DNA of 64,000 nucleotides from CBFFRJ01 sp963530515 (GTDB taxonomy: Bacteria; Pseudomonadota; Gammaproteobacteria; Enterobacterales; Enterobacteriaceae), in assembly GCA_963530515.1 (NCBI GenBank), contig CAUSEC010000012.1, forward strand, positions 1 to 64,000, given 5' to 3'. The position numbers were made by a program, and so were the translations under genes. Positions 35,435-43,412 of this stretch are shown here, piece after piece (the first letter of the stretch is position 1; every line of letters begins with the position of its first letter). The notes below the pieces were generated by a model. That model had not been told where the DNA came from, did no database searches, and was given only the letters and a program-made list of their open reading frames with translations.

Positions 35435-36580
35435 TTACGGGTGTGTAGAAATAACCATTTCAGATGGGCTACCCACCGGAGTATAGTCTGGTTCAAAGCT
35501 CAGCTTTCCATCCTGCGCAACGCGAAAACGGGTGATGTTATCGCTGCGCTGATTCATGACGTACAGCCAGCGCCCCGCTTTATCGAGCGTCAGGGTGCGC
35601 GGGTAATCTCCTCGCGTCCAGACGTCATCCTGCTGGCTCAGCGAGCCATCCGCACTCACGGTAAAATGCCCAATACTGTTGTGCAAACGATTGGCGACGT
35701 AGAGCTGCTTACCATCCGCGCTGAGCACCAGCCCCGCGGCAAAGTTGGTGCCTTTATACTCTTTAGGCAGAGAAGAAAGGGTCTGCCCTTCTTTGAGTGT
35801 TCCGGTGTCTTTATTCAGCGAATAATAGGTTAGCGTCGACGCTTCTTCGTTAATCAGCCACATGCCATCACCCTGGGGTGTAAACACAAAGTGGCGTGGG
35901 CCTGCACCTGGCGAAGAGGCGCTGATAAAGGATGGCGTATTGGGCGTCAATTTGCCTGTGTTCTCGTCAAAGCGGTACTGATAAATGCGGTCCAGCCCAA
36001 GGTCCGTGGCAAAGACGAATTTGCCGCTGGGATCGGTAGAAATCATATGGGCATGAGGGCCGTTGTGATCGCTGATGGCAAAGCTGCCCTCCACTGCGGC
36101 TTGCGGCTTCGCAGCTCCCGGCTCGCCTTCGTTCTGGTGAGTGTCTGTCGCCATCCCCAGTTTACCGTCTGCCTGTACGGGCAACACAGCGATGGAACCG
36201 CTGACGTAATTCGCCACCAGCAAATGCTTACCGGAAGGCGTCAGAGACAGATACACCGGATCGGCACCACCGGAAGCCACCTGGTTAAGTTCGCTCAATT
36301 CACCGTTTTTACCAATTCGCAGCGCCTGGACAATCCCTTTTTCCTCTTCGCTGGCCAGATAAAGCGTTTTACCGTCCTGAGAGACCGTCAGTTGCGCGGC
36401 GTCCGGGAGCTTGCTCACTAATGTTTTGTTACTGAGCGCACCTGACTGCGGATCGACCGTAAACCGATACACCCCCTCTCCATTAGGATTGTAAGTGCCC
36501 ACCCAGGCATACTGCGTCTGGGCGACCACGGCGGTGGCCAGTAAAGAAAGTGAAGCGAGCAACACATTACGGATATGCAT
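35435..36580 (-). CDS. Periplasmic lactonase-family (YbhE-like) beta-propeller
   Basis: Seven-bladed propeller of the 6-phosphogluconolactonase/YbhE family (PF10282-type). It has 381 residues from the ATG at 36580 (AGGAGT upstream) with a clear Sec signal peptide (MHIRNVLLASLSLLATAVVAQ), so it works in the periplasm, unlike cytosolic Pgl. Repeats of the form LSADGKQLYVANR / LTPSGKHLLVANY mark the blades; HNGPHAH and PRHF hold the His residues typical of the family. In this operon it could open a sugar-acid lactone before uptake (inference). Confidence 0.85.
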   Translation of the reverse strand: MHIRNVLLASLSLLATAVVAQTQYAWVGTYNPNGEGVYRFTVDPQSGALSNKTLVSKLPDAAQLTVSQDGKTLYLASEEEKGIVQALRIGKNGELSELNQVASGGADPVYLSLTPSGKHLLVANYVSGSIAVLPVQADGKLGMATDTHQNEGEPGAAKPQAAVEGSFAISDHNGPHAHMISTDPSGKFVFATDLGLDRIYQYRFDENTGKLTPNTPSFISASSPGAGPRHFVFTPQGDGMWLINEEASTLTYYSLNKDTGTLKEGQTLSSLPKEYKGTNFAAGLVLSADGKQLYVANRLHNSIGHFTVSADGSLSQQDDVWTRGDYPRTLTLDKAGRWLYVMNQRSDNITRFRVAQDGKLSFEPDYTPVGSPSEMVISTHP

Positions 36581-36639
36581 AGTAACTCCTTGTACGATGT
36601 GCATAGAAATGCCCTCCTGACCGCCAGGAGGGTGAAGAA

Positions 36640-37380
36640 CTACTTAACTAACGCTTTCGTCATGGATAACAGTGTGCGAACGTCATCCGGGCGCGTGTCA
36701 CCGCTGGCGCTATCAATAATCGAACTGTAAATGTGAGGAATGATTTTGCTCACACCCGCGTCCAGCGCGATCTGCAAAATCTCACCGTAGTTTTCCAGAT
36801 CAATACCGCCGGTCGGCTCCAGCCAGAAGTCATGACGCGCACAGGCTTCCGCTACCGCTTTGTACTCATCACGGCATTTCAGGCCGCCCATCGGGAAGTA
36901 TTTAATGGAGCTGCCGCCGAAATCTTTCAGCAGGGCAATCGCGGTCTCGACGGGCACAATGCCGTCTGCCGCCTGGCTGCTGAGCGGCCCGGTGGAGATT
37001 TTGACCATGCCGACGGTGCCCGTCGGCGACACAAGACCGTTGACCACCGACTCGCTCTGCCCGAGCAGCGCGCGGCTGGTTGCCACACCGGTAAAGACCT
37101 GGTTGACGTGCTGCGGCTGCACCTCACGGGAAATCGCGCTGACCATGGCTGATTGATTCGGGTCTCCCGCGCCAAGGCCAACGGAAAGCGCGTTATCAAT
37201 CAGCGCCGCATACTCACGCATGTCCGCCACCGCAGTTGCCACGTCCGGGTAGTTTTTGGAGAGCACACCGACCAGTACATGCCCCTCCGCCGCTTCATAA
37301 ATCGCGCGGGCATTGGCTTTGGAGCCTGCCAGCACGTTCAGGCAGACGCGGTCACGGTAAAAATTAGGTGTCAGTTTCAT
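36640..37380 (-). CDS. KDPG-aldolase family protein, DgaF-like
   Basis: 246-residue member of the KDGP_aldolase family (former DUF1341), the family of Salmonella DgaF, which splits 2-keto-3-deoxy-6-phosphogluconate to pyruvate and glyceraldehyde-3-phosphate. Recognisable are KISTGPLSSQAADGIVPVE, FGGSSIKYFPMGGLK (probable Schiff-base Lys) and FWLEPTGGIDLENY. The start overlaps the stop of the upstream lyase gene in an ATGA, so the two are translated together, matching the dgaE-dgaF order in the D-glucosaminate pathway. Confidence 0.85.
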   Translation of the reverse strand: MKLTPNFYRDRVCLNVLAGSKANARAIYEAAEGHVLVGVLSKNYPDVATAVADMREYAALIDNALSVGLGAGDPNQSAMVSAISREVQPQHVNQVFTGVATSRALLGQSESVVNGLVSPTGTVGMVKISTGPLSSQAADGIVPVETAIALLKDFGGSSIKYFPMGGLKCRDEYKAVAEACARHDFWLEPTGGIDLENYGEILQIALDAGVSKIIPHIYSSIIDSASGDTRPDDVRTLLSMTKALVK

Positions 37381-38495
37381 GCGGTGTGCTCCTTGTTCAG
37401 TTCTTCGGCAATGCGGCGTGCCACGATGTCCAGTTGCGCAGCGCTGACGCTACGCACATCGGCTTCGATAATCCCTTCATTGGCTTTGTAACCACGGAAG
37501 TAAATGGCGTATTCACCCTGTTTCAGCTTCGCCACGAGGTCGCCTGTGCCCACGCCGGTGGTCGCTTCGTCAAATTTAATCTCAGTACGGGCAATGTCGC
37601 GCCCGGCGCTGTCCCACACCACGCGGGCAGTGACGCCGCTCAAAGTGTTGAGGGTATCAATGAACGGGGTCATTTTGGCGACCATCTCCGCCCCGCTCTC
37701 TTTGGTGGCGGTGAGGTAATGCTCGATGGCGCAGGTCAGGCCCAGAATGCCCTCTTTGCCCACCTTCATGGCACGACCGATTCCGGCCGTCTGGCGTTTC
37801 ACCCACTCAACGTACTGGGTTTTGCCGATAACCAGCCCGCTGGTTGGCCCTTCGATGGCTTTCGCACCGCTGTAGATAACCAGATCGGCCCCGGCGCGGT
37901 AATAGCTCTGCAAATCTTCTTCCGCCGCCGCATCCACAATCAGCGGCAGGTTGTGCTTACGCGCCACGACCGCCGCCTGCTCGACGCTGAGCATGCTTTT
38001 TTGCACGCAGTGGTGTGACTTGATGTAGAGGATCGCCGCCGTACGCGGAGAAATCGCCGCCGCCAGCTGGTCGGCAGAACATTCGTTGGCGTAGCCCGCT
38101 TCTACCATTTTGCCGCCGCCCAGCGCCACCATGGTGCTCACCGGCGCGCCGAAGTTGACGTTGTGCCCGCGAGGCAGAACGATTTCGTTATTCTCGATCG
38201 GCGTGCTGTGCAGGTTTTCCAGCAGCCAGTCGCTGTCTTTTACCAGCACCGCCGCCACTGACTGGGCAATGCCTGCCGAGGCGCAGGAGACGACCGTCGC
38301 CCCTTCCACGTCCAGCAGTTTCGCGATGTATTCGCCGGTTTTATTCACCAGGTCTTTCATTTCGAAGTAGTGATTCATGCCGCTCAGCACGGCCTCAACG
38401 ACTTCCGGGCGCGGCGTGGAAACACCGAGTGCCGTCATACGCCCGGAGGCGTTAATCACTTGCTTTAACTGATATTTCTCATAAATCGAAGGCAT
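37377..38495 (-). CDS. DgaE-like PLP-dependent ammonia lyase
   Basis: SelA-fold PLP enzyme of 372 residues. The family type member, Salmonella DgaE, removes ammonia from D-glucosaminate-6-phosphate to give KDG-6-phosphate. PLP-binding Lys212 lies in YSGAKAIEGPTSGL; SCASAGIAQS (70-79) and VDAAAEEDL (188-196) are cofactor-site motifs. The ATG at 38495 (GGGAG upstream) is preferred to a GTG three codons earlier. It overlaps the amidohydrolase end by 17 bases and the aldolase start by 4, so all three are one translational unit. Confidence 0.87.
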   Translation of the reverse strand: MPSIYEKYQLKQVINASGRMTALGVSTPRPEVVEAVLSGMNHYFEMKDLVNKTGEYIAKLLDVEGATVVSCASAGIAQSVAAVLVKDSDWLLENLHSTPIENNEIVLPRGHNVNFGAPVSTMVALGGGKMVEAGYANECSADQLAAAISPRTAAILYIKSHHCVQKSMLSVEQAAVVARKHNLPLIVDAAAEEDLQSYYRAGADLVIYSGAKAIEGPTSGLVIGKTQYVEWVKRQTAGIGRAMKVGKEGILGLTCAIEHYLTATKESGAEMVAKMTPFIDTLNTLSGVTARVVWDSAGRDIARTEIKFDEATTGVGTGDLVAKLKQGEYAIYFRGYKANEGIIEADVRSVSAAQLDIVARRIAEELNKEHTA

Positions 38496-39612
38496 GCTCT
38501 GCACTCCCTTGTTCGGTCAGATAGCCCTTGCCCGCGCGAATGGCGGCCAGCGGGGTCAGTAACTGGTCAGCCTGCAGGCTGTCATTTTCCGCATCGCGGA
38601 AGAGAACCGGCTGGTGGCGAAGGTCAAAAATGGTCAGGTCGGCATCAAAACCCGCTGCCAGACGCCCTTTGTGGCGCAGGCGTAAACCGTCGGCAGCGTG
38701 CTCTGTGACGCAGGCAATGACCTGCGGCAGCGACATGCCGATGGCGAGGAATTTGGACATCACTTTCGCCAGCGAATAAACCGGGCCGTTGATGCGGTTG
38801 CGGCAATAGATGTCAGAGCTGATGGTCTGCGGCAGAATGCCAAGACCAATGGCCTGCTTCGCCACCGCAAAGCTAAAACTGGCGCTGCCGTGACCCACGT
38901 CGAGGCGCACGCCGCGTGCAATCGCTCGCGCGACCGAGGCGCGCAGTTCACCGGACGGCGTCAAAATGCGGTTAGGTTTGCCGTTGTAACAGTGGGTGAT
39001 GATGTCGCCGGAGGTCAGCAACTCAGCAATCTCATCGAGATTCGGCGGGTTGTTGCCAATGTGCACCATCAGTGGCAGGTCGCCGTTCTCTTTCTGAATC
39101 GCTTTGGCGCGTTCCAGCGGGGTAATGCCGTTTTCCCCTACCACGCTGCTGCTCATGCGAGCCTTGAGGCCAACGATAAAGTTCGGGTGGCGCTTCACCG
39201 CCTCACGCGCGGCATCGGCGTCAATGTTCGCCATGTTCGCCAGCTCGTTTTGCGCAATCAGGCCCACGCGGGAGATGTTCAGCAGGGCGTAAACGTCGGT
39301 CACCGCCTGGCGCGTGATCGTATAGAAATCATCGACGTCGTCGGCACCGGTGCTGCCAGCGTCAATCACCGTGGTCACGCCGGTGGCGATACCGATGCTG
39401 TCCGGCTGGTCGTTGTAAATCGGTGAGTTGGGGTAGCAGTGGACGTGGGAGTCAATCCAGCCTGCACTGACGTAGTGATCGCCGCGCAGATCAACGGTTT
39501 TGGTCGCCGGGCCGCTAATGTCGCCCAGCGCCGCGATTTTGCCGTCTTTGATGGCGATGTCCGTCACCGTGTCATCGACCAGGCGCGCCTTTCGCAGGAG
39601 TAAATCAAACAT
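38479..39612 (-). CDS. Amidohydrolase/deacetylase family metalloenzyme
   Basis: Binuclear-metal amidohydrolase of 377 residues. Ligands expected for the superfamily are all visible: His56 and His58 (DSHVHCY), carbamylated Lys150 (VGLKARM), His184 (MVHIGNNPP), His207 (ITHCYN) and catalytic Asp267 (SSDIYCR). By context it would remove an N-acyl group from an amino-sugar acid before the DgaE-like lyase; close relatives are annotated only as deacetylase/dihydroorotase-like. GGAGAG precedes the ATG. Confidence 0.87.
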   Translation of the reverse strand: MFDLLLRKARLVDDTVTDIAIKDGKIAALGDISGPATKTVDLRGDHYVSAGWIDSHVHCYPNSPIYNDQPDSIGIATGVTTVIDAGSTGADDVDDFYTITRQAVTDVYALLNISRVGLIAQNELANMANIDADAAREAVKRHPNFIVGLKARMSSSVVGENGITPLERAKAIQKENGDLPLMVHIGNNPPNLDEIAELLTSGDIITHCYNGKPNRILTPSGELRASVARAIARGVRLDVGHGSASFSFAVAKQAIGLGILPQTISSDIYCRNRINGPVYSLAKVMSKFLAIGMSLPQVIACVTEHAADGLRLRHKGRLAAGFDADLTIFDLRHQPVLFRDAENDSLQADQLLTPLAAIRAGKGYLTEQGSAEHAFDL

Positions 39613-39654
39613 GCGTCTCTCCAGTGATAACGGGCGCTTACGCGCCCGCTCGGG

Positions 39655-40296
39655 TCAAAGTGCAATCGGGAAGATAGAGCCCAGCAGCATGGCGCCGAGG
39701 ATAGCGCCACCGGTAATCGGCTTCTGCCAGATGTAGAACAGCAGTGCCCCCACCAGCGAACCGACACCAATAGGAATGGAGGCGGTCATGGCGCTCAGGA
39801 TAATCAACGGCCCGAGGAAACGGCCGGAGGCATTACCCGCACCCATCATCACGTCCGCCCCGTAGGTGGAATCGCTCTGGTTGATGGTGAACTTACGCGC
39901 CAGGATGATGATGTAGCCAATCGCCAGGCCAATGACCAGGCCGGTTGCCAGCGAGGCCATAAAGTTGGTCACCGGGAACATAATCCCCGCGCCCAGCAGC
40001 AGCGCTGGAACCCCAAGACCCACACCGGTCTGAATCGCCCCGCCAATGTCCAGAATCCCCACCAGCGACCCTTCGATAATGCGGGCAAACAGGAAGCTCG
40101 CGCCAAACGCCGCCACCGCACCGTAGGCACCGGTATCAATTCCGGCTTTGAGCATCGCCACGAAGGCCACTTCGTTAAACGCGCCAATGCCGTAGAGGTA
40201 GTACATGTGCGTCCCGGCAAATACGCCGGAAGAGAGCAGGCCAACGAAAATCGGGAATGACCAGTCGGCGTACCAAAAACCTTTATTCTGTTCCAT
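39655..40296 (-). CDS. DUF4310 membrane protein, putative transporter subunit
   Basis: 213-residue polytopic protein with about six membrane helices and glycine-rich turns (GALLFYIWQKPITGGAILGAMLLGSIFP at the end; GGAIQTGVGLGVPALLLGAG in the middle). Recognised as DUF4310, a family that I know only together with DUF4311, DUF4312 and the SFCGS protein. No biochemical function is known to me. It lies 9 bp after DUF4311; together they probably form the membrane pore of an importer. Confidence 0.82.
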   Translation of the reverse strand: MEQNKGFWYADWSFPIFVGLLSSGVFAGTHMYYLYGIGAFNEVAFVAMLKAGIDTGAYGAVAAFGASFLFARIIEGSLVGILDIGGAIQTGVGLGVPALLLGAGIMFPVTNFMASLATGLVIGLAIGYIIILARKFTINQSDSTYGADVMMGAGNASGRFLGPLIILSAMTASIPIGVGSLVGALLFYIWQKPITGGAILGAMLLGSIFPIAL

Positions 40297-40305
40297 CGTC
40301 GTTCC

Positions 40306-41082
40306 TTACTTGCCGCTGAGCGAGTTATGGATGAGCTCCAGCCAGTTCGGCGCGCTCAGGTGGAAGGATTCGATCATCTTCAGATCGAAGCCACGGAAGA
40401 AGGCACTCAGGACGAACAGGGCCACAATGGCGCTCATCATCACTTTGGTGACGCGATGCCAGCCGCTCTCTTCCACACCTTTACCGATCAGAATACCCAG
40501 CACCAGACCCGGTACGGCGTTACCCATGATGAGCTGCGCCGCGCCGCCAAAGACGGTGGCCCAGAAGCCGGATTTTTTACCCGCGTCGATTGCCGCCAGC
40601 CAGAAAATCACCGGCATGACGGTGTTCACCAGCAGGTTGGCCGCAGGCACCAGCACTTTCACCGCCGTGACCTGCAAGGCTGCCGGCACGGAAGAGGCCG
40701 TCAGGTTGAGGAAGGTCACCACGATCATGCCGATCAGACCGCAGGCAATAGCCATCTTTTTCGGGTCGTGAAGGGTTTCGCCGACGTTGCGGTTTTTCAC
40801 CATCAAGGCCGCTGCACCCCAGTTCGGGATGATGCGATGGTCAACGTCCTGGGTGAAGGAACCCGCCGCCACGGACGAGGCCCAGGCGTTGAAGAAGAAG
40901 CCTAAACCAAAGGAGAAGTGAGAAGCCGGATCCCCTTCGCAGGAGTTCAGCTCGCCGAGTGTACGAAATGCGCCCATCCCTTGGGTGGTCGGCGCATGAA
41001 ACATGCGTGCAGCCCCAGCGCCCACGCCGACGCCCACAAGGCCGCCGATGATGAGCGATTTTATTAGTATGATTAAGAACAT
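40306..41082 (-). CDS. DUF4311 membrane protein, putative transporter subunit
   Basis: 258-residue polytopic protein (six to seven hydrophobic segments, starting FLIILIKSLIIGGLVGVGVG). Cytoplasmic-type or pocket loops carry charged and aromatic residues (FRTLGELNSCEGDPASHF; DVDHRIIPNWGAAALMVKNR), a likely substrate site. Assigned to DUF4311 from memory. Directly upstream of DUF4310 in the operon, and of similar glycine-rich style, consistent with a two-chain permease. Confidence 0.82.
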   Translation of the reverse strand: MFLIILIKSLIIGGLVGVGVGAGAARMFHAPTTQGMGAFRTLGELNSCEGDPASHFSFGLGFFFNAWASSVAAGSFTQDVDHRIIPNWGAAALMVKNRNVGETLHDPKKMAIACGLIGMIVVTFLNLTASSVPAALQVTAVKVLVPAANLLVNTVMPVIFWLAAIDAGKKSGFWATVFGGAAQLIMGNAVPGLVLGILIGKGVEESGWHRVTKVMMSAIVALFVLSAFFRGFDLKMIESFHLSAPNWLELIHNSLSGK

Positions 41083-41104
41083 CAGTCTGCCCTTTCAGTA
41101 AAAA

Positions 41105-41404
41105 TCAGCGTTGCGTGACGAAATCCACGTTGTCGAGATTGATGGCGGTCACGTTGACGGTAACGTCCAGCTCCACGCTGTACGTACGTCGTTCCCGACG
41201 CAGAAAGAGGAACAAAAACGCCTCTTTCCGCGCCGTTTCCTGCGCATGAACAACCTGCACATCCTGTGGCTCAATACGCAGTAAAATATGCGGCGACGCT
41301 TTCATCACCGCGGCCTGAACGTGGTTCAGCGCATCGGAGAAGGCGCGTGCTTTCGACTCGCCTTTGCCTTTAACCCTGACCGTGGTGGTGAACTGTTCTT
41401 TCAT
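41105..41404 (-). CDS. DUF4312 family small cytosolic protein
   Basis: 99-residue soluble protein, beginning MKEQFTTTVRVKGKGESKARAF and ending in alternating beta-strand pattern (RTYSVELDVTVNVTAINLDNVDFV). Assigned to DUF4312. The ATG at 41404 lies 2 bases after the SFCGS stop; an upstream in-frame start at 41431 would overlap that gene. Possibly a cytosolic subunit of the transporter, comparable in size to PTS IIA/IIB units; inference only. Confidence 0.8.
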   Translation of the reverse strand: MKEQFTTTVRVKGKGESKARAFSDALNHVQAAVMKASPHILLRIEPQDVQVVHAQETARKEAFLFLFLRRERRTYSVELDVTVNVTAINLDNVDFVTQR

Positions 41405-41406
41405 GG

Positions 41407-41769
41407 TTATGCGCCGTATTTTTTCTGCCACGCCTGCACCAGACGCTCGCCTAATTCTTCTTTATCCATAAAGCCGAAGCCCAGCACCGTGCAGCCTTCG
41501 TTAATGGCGGTCACACCCTCTTCTACCGAGCGCATGCCGTATTTGGCTTTATAGCCATATTTGGTCTGAGCGGTGATGGCACCCGCGCCACCGCTGCCGC
41601 AAAACGAAATGCCAAAGGTGGCGTTTTCCGCTTTCATCATGTCGCCAAGCTTCATGTCCGCCGCGACACCCGGCACGACCACAGCGCGACCACCGGCTTT
41701 TTCCACACCGACCGCCACTTTCTGGCCTTTGCCCAGACGGTCACCAATCACAACGGTAATCTGTTCCAT
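41407..41769 (-). CDS. SFCGS family glycine-rich protein
   Basis: 120-residue soluble protein named for the loop ISFCGSGGAGAITAQTKYG (Cys57 at its head). An alpha/beta start (MEQITVVIGDRLGKGQKVAV) precedes it. The Cys followed by a glycine/serine loop after a beta strand is reminiscent of the phosphocysteine loop of PTS IIB domains (C-G-S-G type); this functional reading is my inference. ATG at 41769 has AGGAGC upstream. Conserved partner of DUF4310-4312. Confidence 0.82.
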   Translation of the reverse strand: MEQITVVIGDRLGKGQKVAVGVEKAGGRAVVVPGVAADMKLGDMMKAENATFGISFCGSGGAGAITAQTKYGYKAKYGMRSVEEGVTAINEGCTVLGFGFMDKEELGERLVQAWQKKYGA

Positions 41770-41779
41770 GTTTCGCTCC

Positions 41780-42100
41780 TTAAAGATTGTCTTTTGCCAC
41801 TTCGAAGTGCACCGACAGCAGCCAGGCTTCTTCTTCCGGAAGATTGCCAAATGCCGCCACGACTTCGCGGGCCAATGCCATTGATTCTGTTGAGATTTCA
41901 TCAAACAAGTCAGCGTCCACTTCCGGCAACGGCTCGCCGGTCACCGACCGGTGCGCCATCGCGCGAACGTGAGAGGTCAGCATTTGTTGCTGCACCGCAT
42001 TGGGCGCAATGTTGTGATGACTCAACAAGGTGTACACCTGCGTCAGCATGCGTTCGGCCAGGGTTGCCGTAAGCTGCGCCCCGTCTCCAGCGTCGTTCAT
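41780..42100 (-). CDS. Small PRD-domain protein
   Basis: 106-residue protein consisting of essentially one PTS regulation domain: LTATLAERMLTQVYTLLSHHNIAPNAVQQQMLTSHVRAM with the His residues usual in PRDs, and a C-terminal LLSVHFEVAKDN. First gene of the operon. The ATG at 42100 has GGAG 5 bases upstream; a GTG six codons earlier is alternative. A stand-alone PRD could be a phosphorylation-state partner of the large PRD activator at the other end of the operon. The similarly placed YhfY of the E. coli yhf cluster is a parallel, from memory. Confidence 0.8.
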   Translation of the reverse strand: MNDAGDGAQLTATLAERMLTQVYTLLSHHNIAPNAVQQQMLTSHVRAMAHRSVTGEPLPEVDADLFDEISTESMALAREVVAAFGNLPEEEAWLLSVHFEVAKDNL

Positions 42101-42185
42101 TACCGCTCCGTTATTCACTCGTCTTACCCCGTTAATGGCCTGGAATAAAACTAACGTCGCGAGTCAGGAGTTTGTAGCGAGGAGT

Positions 42186-42234
42186 TTTCCACTTCGAAGT
42201 GGAAAGGCGGAAGGCTTTAGTGATCTGCGCCACA
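42186..42234 (-). promoter_or_regulatory. Palindromic operator and CRP site of the DUF4310-4312 operon
   Basis: A perfect 20-bp palindrome TTTCCACTTCGAAGTGGAAA (42186-42205) lies 86 bp before the first gene. Immediately upstream is a CRP-type site, on the minus strand TGTGG-CGCAGA-TCACT (42234 to 42219), 8 of 10 core matches. The core 12-mer CACTTCGAAGTG occurs again at 41798-41809 inside the PRD gene. The 42101-42400 gap holds nothing else recognised, besides a CATCTTT...AAAGATG hairpin near 42275-42293. Confidence 0.7.
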
Positions 42235-42400
42235 TAAATGGGCGCTTCGGGGAGGTTTGCCCGTGTGGCGGTCACATCTTTGCGTAAAAGATGCGGAAAA
42301 AGACCCGGAAATGAGCATAAAAAAACGCAGAGTCAGGAGGGAAAAGTGTGAAGTGATAAGGGTTTCTTATGTGAAGCGTCTTAGCCATTCCTGGCTGGGC

Positions 42401-43300
42401 CTATAACGCCCCACCCTCCTGGCGCAGGGCGTTAAGAAAGAAATCGATAAAAGACGACACTGCCGGAAGCGGCGGCCTGACCGGTAAACGCAGCAAATGC
42501 ATCATGCGCGCCGGGGGCAAATAGTCCGGTAGCACCTGGCAAAGCCTGCCGTCGTCAATGTCTTTCTGTAGCGTCAGGGTGGAGTGCAGCACAATCCCCA
42601 GCCCGGAGAGTGCCGACTGGCGAATCGCCTCACCGGAATCCACCATCAACCGGGGCGTGACAGGAACATCATGCTGACCGTCTGGCCCTTCCAGATGCCA
42701 GCGATTGTCCGAGCGCCACTGGCTGAAGCTGATGCAGTGGTGATGCTGTAATTCATCAGGCGTGGACGGTACGCCGTGGCGTTGCAGGTATGCGGGCGAA
42801 GCAGCGAGCAGCATGCGATACGGCGGGAGCGGCAGGGCAATCATACCGTCATCATTGATGTTGCCAATCCTCACCGCCAGTTGAAAGCGCTCTTCAATCA
42901 GATCCACCTTGCGGTCACTCAGCACCATTTCTGCATCCACACCGGGGTGCTGCTGCAAAAAACGGGAGAGGATTGGCGTCAACACGTGGTGCCCCCAGGT
43001 GACGGGGGCGCTGATGCGCAGCATGCCCGTCACGCTGTCGTTGAGGTGGTTTGCCAGCCCATCCGCTTCACGCACGGTCGCCAGAATTTGTAGCCCGTAC
43101 TGGTAAAAGCGCTGACCCGCCTCCGTTAATCCCTGCCGCCGGGTAGTGCGGTGAATCAGCTGGCAGCCGGTGCGCTTTTCCAGCTCGCGCACGTGCTTAC
43201 CGACCATCGCGGGCGTAATACCCAGTTCGTCCGCCGCCGCCGTAAAGCTGCCGCTGGTCACCGTGCGAACAAAGGATTCAACACATTTGATGTAGTCCAT
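42401..43300 (-). CDS. LysR-family transcriptional regulator
   Basis: 299-residue LTTR: N-terminal winged HTH (SFTAAADELGITPAMVGKHVRELEKR, about 18-43) and a C-terminal effector-binding domain. It diverges from the oxidoreductase gene at 43413 with a 112-bp shared promoter region, the usual arrangement for an LTTR and its target. Ligand unknown. Not obviously linked to the DUF operon, whose promoter lies behind its 3' end. Confidence 0.9.
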   Translation of the reverse strand: MDYIKCVESFVRTVTSGSFTAAADELGITPAMVGKHVRELEKRTGCQLIHRTTRRQGLTEAGQRFYQYGLQILATVREADGLANHLNDSVTGMLRISAPVTWGHHVLTPILSRFLQQHPGVDAEMVLSDRKVDLIEERFQLAVRIGNINDDGMIALPLPPYRMLLAASPAYLQRHGVPSTPDELQHHHCISFSQWRSDNRWHLEGPDGQHDVPVTPRLMVDSGEAIRQSALSGLGIVLHSTLTLQKDIDDGRLCQVLPDYLPPARMMHLLRLPVRPPLPAVSSFIDFFLNALRQEGGAL

Positions 43301-43412
43301 TCACGCCTCGATTCTAAACTTTGACTATCAAATCATGATAACAAAGTGCGCTTTATCCGCAGCAAAGGTGCAGGAATAATGATCTCATTTCTTTCTATTA
43401 GGTCACTTTATT

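Noticed and set aside
42119..42400. Sigma-54 promoter for the DUF4310-4312 operon, as in Salmonella dga
   Set aside because: No GG-N10-GC element of the right spacing and sequence was found on the minus strand; the regulator also lacks a sigma-54 AAA+ domain.
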